From contig JACVTC010000277.1 of assembly GCA_016946835.1 (NCBI GenBank), positions 12,501 through 64,761 on the forward strand: a stretch of DNA of 52,261 nt, written 5' to 3'. Position numbers and translations under genes: made by a program. The stretch comes from Neocallimastix lanati (nom. inval.) (Eukaryota; Neocallimastigomycota; Neocallimastigomycetes; Neocallimastigales; Neocallimastigaceae). This document shows, piece after piece, positions 43,837 through 52,261 of this stretch. Position 1 is the first letter of the stretch, and every line of letters begins with the position of its first letter. The notes below the pieces were generated by a model, which ran no database searches, was not told the DNA's origin, and saw nothing but the letters and a program-made list of their open reading frames with translations.

Positions 43837-44494
43837 TTATTCATAAATTGAAGCACGTACTCCAATTGAATCTAAATAAGAATTCATAATATTAAAACTA
43901 TTTGAAACGTTTAAAATAGTAGTTGGTGTATTAAAGCAAGTGCTTAAAGTATTTACAGAATGACATATTTCACAATATCGAATATCTATAGCATCGGTAT
44001 TATTTTTAAACATATCTTGTATTATAGCATTAGTACCATGTGCTACTAAGGCATCCTTTTCCATTTCACCAATTCTTAATCCACCATTACGAGATTTTCC
44101 TTCAGTAGGTTGTTTACTAATAGAATTAACATTTCCTGTGGTACGATAAAACATTTTTTCTTGAACTTGATGTTGTAAAGCAGTGTAGTAACAAACTCCA
44201 ACAAATGCATTTCCAATAGATTTACCGGAAATTGGATCGACCATCTCTTCTAATATTGGAATATCACTTTCAAAGAATTTGGATTCAAACGAACGTAAAT
44301 CTTCGCTTTCTATAGAAGCATCAAAATACGTTCCAAATCTTTGTGGATCCATAATCATACATTTACCAACATACATTTCAATTAAATGACCTACCGTCAT
44401 TCTTGAAGGAAAAGCATGTGGATTTACAATGATATCAGGAATTACACCATATTTTGTTCTTGGCATCATTTCTTCTAGTAATATCGAACCAATC
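43837..44494 (-). pseudogene. RPB2, C-terminal fragment (copy B, truncated at junction)
   Basis: Only about the last 218 codons of RPB2 remain, from the I-G-S-I-L-L-E-E segment through the PHAFPSRM and GGLRIGEME blocks to the stop. The open frame continues upstream into host DNA to 44517, giving eight foreign residues with an incidental Met. The fragment lacks the N-terminal 959 residues or so, including most of the polymerase core, and cannot be functional by itself. Confidence 0.95.
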
Positions 44495-44495
44495 T
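44494..44495. other. Virus-host junction
   Basis: Copy A and copy B agree up to ...cgaaccaatc (18505/44494). The next bases differ completely (acaccc in copy A, tccagt in copy B), and sequence to the right belongs to a CBM18 gene. I see no target-site duplication or terminal repeat at the breakpoint. Confidence 0.9.
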
Positions 44496-44948
44496 CCAGT
44501 TTTTGGTGATATTCCAATCTATACTAATTTAACTAGTACTACAATAATCTCAATTAATGATAATATTACTACCAAAATCAATAAAATAACCACTAAATCA
44601 CACATGGATTTTTATTTGCCGAGCCAAACACAATCTTCATCCTCAATAAGTGGAATTTCGATACAAACTATTATGTCCAGTAACAAATGCGGCACATATA
44701 ATGATGGGATCTATGTCTGTAAAAACAACAAATGTTGCAGCAAATCAGGACATTGCGGAGATACTGAGAAATATTGTGGAAAAGGTTGTCAAAATAATTA
44801 TGGTTTATGTTATTCAAAGTAAAATCGTTGTGGTATAGAATATGGAATATGCAATAATAATAAGTGCTGTAGTAAGTATGGCTACTGTGGCAATGGTAAA
44901 AAATACTGCTATAATGGATGTCAATCTGAATTCGAAAAGTGTATGTGA
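44495..44948 (+). pseudogene. Host CBM18 (hevein-type chitin-binding) gene fragment
   Basis: The frame opening at the junction encodes a Thr/Ser/Ile-rich linker (to about 44670) and then an eight-Cys hevein-type module (CG...C...CCS-x-x-G-x-CG...YCG-x-GCQ...C, about 44676-44811). A TAA at 44820-44822 interrupts the frame, after which a second eight-Cys module follows in the same frame to a TGA at 44946-44948. The 5' part, including any signal peptide, was lost at the viral junction. The only in-frame initiator to the left is a TTG inside antisense RPB2, and the first host ATG (about 44610) gives no signal peptide. Such modules bind chitin in the fungal cell wall and are abundant in gut fungi. 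The gene appears dead: truncated and carrying a stop. Confidence 0.88.
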
Positions 44949-46128
44949 TTGATAGTGATTGATAAATAGAAATTTAAATAAATAAAAAAAAAATAAAAAA
45001 TGGGGGAATACACAAATTATGAATATTTGAAACTTTTAAATATTAGATATTTAGAGTTACTATCTAATAAACATTAAATAAAGAAAAAAATAAAATGTTA
45101 TGAAATATATAGAATGCAACTAAATTTTATTCTTAAAGAAATGTTTTTAAAAGCTAAAATTTATAATAAAATAATTTTTTTTTAAAAAAAAAAAAATCCA
45201 TAATTTATAATAAGTAAAGCTTATATACTGATAACGTTGTTATTAAATATATATAAATGTATAAATGTTGTTATTAAATATGATATTATATAATAAGGTT
45301 TTTACTTTTAAAAAATATTTAACTATTTAAATTTAAAAAAGTATAGCCGATAAAGGTGTATATATATTTATTATAATTTATATTCTATTTTTTTTTAAAA
45401 ATATCTGATTGTTATTTTTTTTCTTTTTGGAAATAAATTCATATTTATTGATTTATAAATTTATTATAATTTTGAATTTATTTATTTAATTTCTTGTTCG
45501 AGTTATGTAGTTTATTATAAATAAAGGATTTTTTTTTGAGTTTATATAAATTATATTATATATAATTGAACAAGAAATAATTTTGAGTTATTAATATTTA
45601 ATATCTTAATTGTCCAAATTTATTTTTATTATTTAATAAATAAAATTGAAACAATATTTAGTAAAGTTTGCTTTCTAGTTATCAAAACTCTGTCATGTAT
45701 TTTCAATTCTAAAAGTGTTACATTAGTTACAAATATTTTCTTTGATAAATATTTAATATGAAACTTTGAAATACAAAATTTAAAAGTAATATATAATAAA
45801 TAAATTATATTTACTTTAACAAAAAAAATTGAATTATTTCAGTAAATATTTATTTAATATAAATACTAAAGATTTTGAAGTTTCTTTTGTTTAGAGATAG
45901 TACATTAAAAATTTTGCTATTATTATTTTTATATATACTTTTACATAAATACTTATGTAAATATTATATTAATTTTAACTTATTTATGATATTTATTAAA
46001 TATTATTTAATTGTTTTTTAATTCTCGTGATTAAATATTTTATATTAAATTTAATAAAGCTTTATAAATGACTTAATGATAAGTTACTTGTCAATTTGCA
46101 TATTGGGTACAACATTTAATTATTACTA
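44949..46128. other. AT-rich host intergenic
   Basis: No ORF or RNA gene recognised. A direct repeat of gttgttattaaatat occurs at about 45236 and 45266. Some mixed-composition patches (45640-45760, 46060-46120) might be remnants or untranslated regions, but nothing can be supported. Confidence 0.45.
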
Positions 46129-46828
46129 TTAAAATATTAGTAATAATAATATAACTAAAGAAATTAATAAAGAAGTATTGATATTAATATGACTCGCATC
46201 ACTTGTAACATGTAGATACTGACATTTTTTGGATTCTAAAATTGAAATATATTGATTTACTAAATTTAACTCATTATAATTAAAATTTCCAGTAGTATAG
46301 GTTGAATTTTCAAAAACTGTAAATTGGTCAATACTAATATCTTTAAAAATCTCAAGTAACGATTCGGTACATTTTTTAGATTTACATTGATCTAGTAGAA
46401 CATTAATACCTCCACCTTTTGTCATCATAGACAAAGAATATGGACATAATTCACCTTTTTCATTTGTTTGACAGAATACTTTATTACTTTGCTGATAAGT
46501 TTTTATTATAGCTGGCTGAAAAAGTTCTTTAAATTCAGGAATATTTTGGCAACTTGGAAAACATTTTAATGGGTCACTAAAAAAAGTTTTACATTTTTCA
46601 GAGTCAACATCTGAACAAGGATTATTATAATTAACTAGAGTTATATCAGGCATGCATTTATTATTATTCTGAATTTTCGTATTCTGTCCTACATTCCTCA
46701 CTTAAATTGTTCAAGAAAGCTTCTTCATCGTAAGTTACATCTCTTTTGATTAATTTCAAAAAATTTATAGAATTAGCAAAAGATAAAGTAGAAATAGTTA
46801 ACGTTAATAATAAATAAATAAGTTTCAT
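46129..46828 (-). pseudogene. Host secreted/GPI-type Cys-rich protein, frameshifted
   Basis: A start at 46828 gives a good signal peptide (MKLIYLLLTLTISTLSFA) and 54 codons before TAA at 46664-46666. Moving one base within the (aat)n run there leads straight into the 190-aa frame that ends at 46129. That main frame has about ten Cys in CxxxC/CxxxxC spacing and a hydrophobic last 17 residues (about HINTSLLISLVILLLLIF) typical of a GPI-attachment signal or membrane anchor. The Met often chosen for the 190-aa ORF (46701) lies before the shift point and is probably artefactual. The lesion is in a short microsatellite, so a sequencing error is as likely as a real mutation. The family is unknown to me; a cell-wall protein is the best guess. 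Confidence 0.65.
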
Positions 46829-47642
46829 TTTTATTTATTTAATTAATTTTAATAATTAAATTCAAATATATTTTATTAACTTTTATTAATTAGCAAAATA
46901 TTTAATAATTTTTTGTTACTAAAAAATAAAAATATCATTTTATAAATAAAATATGAACTAAAGAATTATATGTAATAAAACACGTATATATCAAATATAT
47001 ACATTATTTTAATATAATGATTTAATTTAAGATATGTAAAAAAATACAAAAAAATTACATATTTCATTTATTTTAAAATCAATAAATTATAATTAAAAAT
47101 AAATATAATAATAATATATGTAATTTTATATTAGATATAAAATATTTTAATATGTACCAAAAATTAAAATAACAAATAATAAAGATAATAATTAATTTTA
47201 ATGAAATAACAATATTTAATTTATTTTTAATTATTAAAATATTTTAATAAAAATAAATTAAACTGATATATAATTTTAACATGTGGAAAAATTTTCATAC
47301 ATTTTTTTTTTTTAAATAATAAAATTTTAAATTAATATAAAATATAAAATATATTTGTAATTAATAATTGTATCAATAATAGAAAGTTAAAGTTCACAAT
47401 AATTGCGACTATAAAAAAATGATAATAATTTATACATTACATGTTATTTAAAAATACTGTTTTCGAAAAAATATATATTTATAAATATAATTTATGAATC
47501 TTTAATAAAAGAAATATATAATTTAAACTTTTTATTAGAACGTTAAATAATATCAAAACTTTATTTATTTATTTATTTATAAAGTGATTTTATTCACATA
47601 AAAAATATTAAAATACAATTATTTTAAATAATCTTAATAAAA
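46829..47642. other. AT-rich host intergenic (divergent)
   Basis: Lies between two divergently transcribed host genes and so contains both promoters. It is mostly A/T, with TTTA repeats near 47560-47580 and a short mixed patch near 47385-47415. Nothing else was recognised. Confidence 0.5.
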
Positions 47643-49086
47643 ATGGCAAAAACTTTTGAAGAGAATACTAAAGATTTTTATAAAGAATTAAATGGGGAAT
47701 GTGATCCAGAAAAATTATTGGATATTGCAAAACAAGGAATATTTTTGGAAAAACCGTTATTAAATTATGACTCAATAAAAGATCATGAATATGTTGTAGA
47801 TATAAGTATTATTAGCGGTCAATTATATATGATAAATAATAAAAAGCAATATAAGCGTTTAAAATTTTGGCATAAAAAGGCGGGCCAGTCAGAAATTATA
47901 AATTATTTAAGTAATATTAGTAAATTTGATGTTTATGATTTAATAATTGTAAATAAATATTTAATTGATGAACTTTTGAAAGAAAAAGATGATGATTTTT
48001 TAATTTGTTTAATTGTAAATAAATGCTATGTCAATTTTTTTTTTATTATATTTATATAATTATTCCTATATATATACTAAAGTTTTTGTTTTGTTTTTTA
48101 GTGATCCTTTGGAATTTAGCGCTTTAGCTAATATATCTTTTGAAATATTTAAGTATTTTTATTCAAATGTTCATAAGCATTTATTAGATAATTATATAGA
48201 AATGAATATAAATAGTCGTATTACTATTAGAAATATAATTGACTACATGATTATGGATTATGGAAGAGATATAACTATATTAAATTATTGTTCTGATGTA
48301 ATTAAAAAATATAATATTATAATACGAAGGTATTCAAGTTATGTTAAACTTCCATTTATTTATTCCATAAACTCCTTAAAATATTTTTCAAATAAACTAT
48401 ATAAAAAAAATAGTTTATATTTTAAATGTAATAATAATTATGTATCTGAATTTGTAAATAGTGTATTTACAAATGAAGGTTTAAAATCGTTGGAAGATGT
48501 TAAATTAAGTGAAAATAACGATTTAATAATGAAATATGGTATTAATTTAAATAAAATATTATATTATGAGATTATTGGTGATAAAAGTATAGATGATACT
48601 AAAGATGATATAGTTGAAGGAGGAATGAATTGTATTTATAATACTAATGAACAATTAATTAAAATAATTGATCCACAATACAGTGGAAAAAAAAATTATT
48701 ATTTTAGCGATGCTGATCTATATAAAAATATAAATATAAAAAGTCTTCGATCTATTAAAAATTTTTTGACTAATTATAAAAAAGTTGATAGAATATTAAA
48801 GGATCCAAATTATATATTAAATTTAGATATAGAAATTAATAGTTATTATGAATTATTTGTAATAAAAATGTGTTATATAGTTTCATTAATATATAATAAT
48901 TCTAGTAGATTTATTTTACATGTATTAATGTATTATGAAAACAAAGTTTTTGGAAATGAATTAAGAAATAATAAAATAGTTTTAAATGATTCATATAGTA
49001 ATTCAAAATATATTCGTAAAATATATAAATTATTAGTAAATACTCCACATGAATTATTTAATAGTTATTTTATTTATAAAAATTAA
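47643..49086 (+). CDS. Host protein of unknown function with a probable intron
   Basis: Two ORFs (47643-48059 and 48028-49086) that look like one gene interrupted by an intron. The 3' splice site is convincing: TACTAA at 48075-48080, a T-rich tract, then AG at 48100-48101, followed by an open frame starting D-P-L-E-F-S. The best donors (GTAAAT at 48015, GTCAAT at 48030) join out of phase by one base, so either a base is wrong in the nearby T runs, another donor is used, or the gene is damaged. Exon 1 encodes about 124 residues of charged helix. Exon 2 encodes about 328 residues rich in Tyr, Ile and Asn, without signal peptide or recognisable domain. The family is not recognised. Confidence 0.6.
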
Positions 49087-49257
49087 ATTTGGTTTATATA
49101 ATAAATATATATATATTTAGAAACATTTAATAAAATTATGTTCATAATTTAATAAAAATAGTAGTAATTTTTAAAAGTAACATTAAGTATAATATTTATT
49201 TTAATATTTTTTTTAAAATGATTAATTATTTTATTTATTTAAATAAAATTATTAAAA

Positions 49258-51879
49258 ATGGAAGTATTTTCATTAATTATTTTTTTATTAAGTTATACTA
49301 CTCTGATACATTGCAATATTTATAATTATGGTAATGAAGAACTATCAACATTAATATTAGCTGTAGCTGATGATAATGGTAATCTTGCATCTAATAAAAA
49401 TGGATGGTTATCAGTAGATAATACTTATATTCCTCCTAATAATCCTAATAATCCTAATAACAATAACAACAATCCTTCTCCTAATACTGAAGATATATCT
49501 TTTATTATTCCATCATTAACAAGTGCATGGAATAATGGATTTAGTCATGGAAATTTAAATGCAGCCATAGCAAGTGTTGAACAAGAATATGGTAGAATTT
49601 ATAATTTAGCAATGCAAACATATAAAAAATATTTTAATAATGATAGTGAAAATCAAGACAATATAATAGATAAATATGATATTATTAAATTTTTAACAAC
49701 TAATGTTGGTGGAAAACCTATTGGATTATTTGATTCATCGATAAATAAAGAAATATATTATCCAGTTAATGACAATGTTTATAAAGATTTTGTTGATGCT
49801 GTAAAGTATAAGTATGGTAAAAGCAAATTTAAAGGTATTTTAGAACTAGATACTAATAATAATTTAAATCTTCTTAATCCTCCTTTTGAAGTAATGTATG
49901 AAATCGCACATCAGTGTAATACTAGTCCTAACTGCTTAAAATATTTTAAAGAAAACGATCCTAAAGTTAATAAATATGGTACCCGTAAGAGTGATGAAAA
50001 TGATGGATTTTATTTATCAGATGTTAATTTTAATATAGTTAAAAGTGAAATAGCAGATGATAATGGTAATATAGTTACAAGGTATCATTTATTCACTGCT
50101 GATAATTCAAATAAAAAAAATAAACAAAGAATAGCTCATCAATTTGCTATTAAGTACGATGATAAAAAAAGAACATGGGAAAAAGATTCAATCCTATATC
50201 AATTTATAGAAAAAACGTATAGTGATTTAGCAGAAAATCTTCAACCAGAAAGATTAAATGATTATGGTAAAACTTATCAAAATAATGGTGTTGTAGATAG
50301 TGGTATAGGTATTTTTGCTGAAAGTGATATAAAATTTACATATAAAGGTAAAACAGTGTATGCAACGAGATATAGAGATACTAATAATAGAGTTAAAGAT
50401 ATTAATAAAGAATATAGATATTCTCGTTATAATAATATACATATTAATAGATCGGATTCACAATATAAAGAAATTGAAACACTCATCGAAGAATTTATTT
50501 CAATGAATGGTGGAAATATAATAGCTCAAAAAAGAGCATTAAATTTATTAAAAATATTGAGTTTAATTAAATTATTTCCAATAAATGGACAAGGAGAATT
50601 CTTAGGTCTTAGTGCTGGAAGAGGTCATCCTTATGAACTTTCCAAACTTTTTAATGCAATTAATACTATAGAAACAAGTATGAATAACCAAAGTGCTTCA
50701 AATTGTAGAATTGTACAAAGGAAAAGAAGTAATAAACTAATAAATTGTCCATGTAATAATTTTAAGATTAATAAACCTTGTGATATTAAAGATAATTTGA
50801 ATCAAATTTTAGAAAAATTCACAGAAAAAAATATTAATTTAAAAGATACATTAAATACCATTGATGATTATTATGAAAAATTTGAAAATAACGAAAATTT
50901 TAATGATTTTTGGAATAGTATATTTGATTTGTATAAAGAAAATTGTAATAAATTTAATGAAGAAGAACGTGAACAAATAGTGAATAATATTAATGAAATT
51001 TTAAACGGATACAAAGGAATGATATCGGATTCAAACAATAAAAATACAAAAGTAAATGAGAATAATGTATTAAATTTAACAAAAATTTTATATGACTTTG
51101 CGGATTTTAATAGAAACGAATTTAATGAAATAAATGAAATAAATATTGTTAATTATAATAAAGATTCAAAATCAAAATACTTTAAAGAAAAATTATTAAA
51201 AGTTTTATATAAATTAAAAAAGATCTTGAAAAAATCTAAAGAACAAAAAATAAGTGCTAAAAATAATAAAGAAAATTCCGACTTAAGAATTGATTCCAAA
51301 AGCATTGGAGATTCTGAAAATACAGAAGAATCTATTGATAATCTTATTAATGAAATAAAAAATTCAGAAATATTGGATAAAAATGAATTAAAGAATGTTG
51401 CAGATGATGTTAAAGAATTACAAAATATTAATGATTATGAGTTATATACGAAAGGTGAACCAAGTGATAATAGTGAATTAGTATCTAAAATTACTAATGA
51501 AATTAATAATAAACTAGGAAATGTAGAAAATAATGTGAAAGTTATTCCATCTGAAAATAATTTAATCATAAATGAAGATATAGGAAATAGTCTTGTTGAT
51601 GCATTAAAATCTAATGATGTATCCGATGAAGTAAAAGAAGCTATACTTAAAGGATTTGAAGATAATATTAAAAATAGCATAGATGAATCGCTAGTTGAAG
51701 AAACATTTAATAATATTAATGAACTTAAAGAATTTGTAAAAGTAAAAGAAGAAGAAATAAATAACTATAATTCATTAAAAAGTCAAAAGCATAAGATTAT
51801 TAAATTTCTAAAATTAGTTAAAAATCTAAATTCATTAATTAATAATATTAATGTTAAAGATTATTCATCTAGTAACAAC

Positions 51880-51943
<64 letters not shown>

Positions 51944-52261
51944 TTGAAAAAGTAAAATTAAGTAAGGAATTAATAAATCGTATTGAATCCAGTTCCGACA
52001 AAGATTTAACTCTTACTTTTAATGATCTTAACATTAATTCTTTAAAGAATACAAATTATAATGAATTTTCTGATAAAATAGCATTTGTAATTTTGACTGC
52101 TGGAGAAAATGGAAGGTTAATTAAAAAAAGTGATGCAAATGGTAATTTAGTTCCAGTTTCTGTGACTGTATTAGTTGATGGAGAAGAAAAACAATTGATA
52201 TTAAAGATATTATTCCAAGTTTAAAAAATTTAGAAGGGGAAGAACTTGATAATAAATTTAG
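49258..52261 (+). CDS. Large secreted host protein, Asn-rich, runs off the window
   Basis: ORF of 988 codons with an N-terminal signal peptide (about 1-19, ending H-C-N) and a Pro/Asn linker (about 59-76). A globular N-terminal half (about 80-500) contains a few Cys and a GLSAGRGHPYELSK segment. A long Glu/Asn/Lys-rich, probably coiled-coil, region covers about 510-870, with a poly-Asn tract near 875-896 and another compact region after it. The frame stops at 52222-52224, but moving one base at the A run 52187-52191 restores an open, similarly composed frame to the end of the window, so the gene very likely continues beyond 52261. I do not recognise the family; a surface or extracellular protein of the fungus is the best description. 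Confidence 0.7.

Larger units (their letters stand above)
27316..44494. repeat. Large direct duplication, copy B segment (truncated)
   Basis: Second, partial copy of the viral unit in the same orientation as 1484-18505. It runs from the minisatellite through the helicase and ends within RPB2 at 44494, where host CBM18 sequence begins. The glycosylase, the capping enzyme and most of RPB2 are therefore present once only. Confidence 0.95.

Noticed and set aside
44454-44822. Chimeric secreted protein beginning in antisense RPB2 and running into CBM18
   Set aside because: The hydrophobic start resembles a signal peptide, but it begins at TTG, has no upstream ATG in frame, and the second CBM18 module lies beyond a stop.
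1-52261. Dictyostelid or other amoeba as host
   Set aside because: AT-richness and poly-Asn would fit, but tandem CBM18 modules, TTAGGG-type telomere and the secreted Cys-rich proteins fit a gut fungus better. Not excluded by any marker gene.
1-52261. CRISPR arrays, tRNA or rRNA genes
   Set aside because: All repeats are contiguous tandem arrays without spacers, and no G/C-richer cloverleaf or rRNA-like segment was seen.

Overview
The window looks like nuclear DNA of a very AT-rich fungus, most likely an anaerobic gut fungus (Neocallimastigomycota). The evidence is intergenic DNA that is almost only A and T, Asn-rich low-complexity tracts, secreted Cys-rich proteins, tandem hevein-type chitin-binding (CBM18) modules, a TACTAA-type intron branch site and a short TTAGGG-type telomere tract. 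This is inference; no ribosomal or other marker gene is present.

About 43 kb (1484-44494) is not ordinary host sequence. It is a nucleocytoplasmic large DNA virus (NCLDV)-like element of about 26 kb arranged head to tail in one complete and one partial copy. Copy A runs from 1484 to about 27315; copy B runs from 27316 to 44494 and is cut inside the RNA polymerase RPB2 gene. Where they overlap they are practically identical (offset 25989-25990). The differences I saw are one substitution, two homopolymer lengths and the copy number of a 34-bp minisatellite.

Gene order in the unit (strand): 283-aa protein, possibly ssDNA-binding (-); TFIIS-like zinc ribbon (-); 736-aa protein, possibly an early transcription factor (+); RPB1 C-terminal half (+); family B DNA polymerase (-); 151-aa unknown (-); 196-aa unknown (+); D5-like SF3 helicase (+); RPB2 (-); uracil-DNA glycosylase-like protein (+); trifunctional mRNA capping enzyme (+); secreted Cys-rich protein (-). 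Together these amount to a poxvirus/asfarvirus-style cytoplasmic replication and transcription kit. No capsid protein, packaging ATPase or maturation protease is visible. Four core genes each carry a single lesion: in-frame stops in the polymerase, helicase and capping enzyme, and a frameshift near the end of the glycosylase gene. The two large RNA polymerase ORFs are intact, but the RPB1 half that carries the catalytic aspartates is absent.

Left flank (1-1483): AT-rich DNA, an unusual T/G/C-rich island (about 360-800), hairpin-rich repeats, then a short CCCTAA tract directly abutting the minisatellite of the element, as expected for a telomere-healed viral end. Right flank (44495-52261): the viral DNA joins the remains of a CBM18 gene, followed by fungal genes for a frameshifted secreted or GPI-anchored Cys-rich protein, an intron-containing unknown protein and a large secreted Asn-rich protein that runs off the window. 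Several host ORFs break by one base in A/T runs, so some breaks may be sequencing errors.
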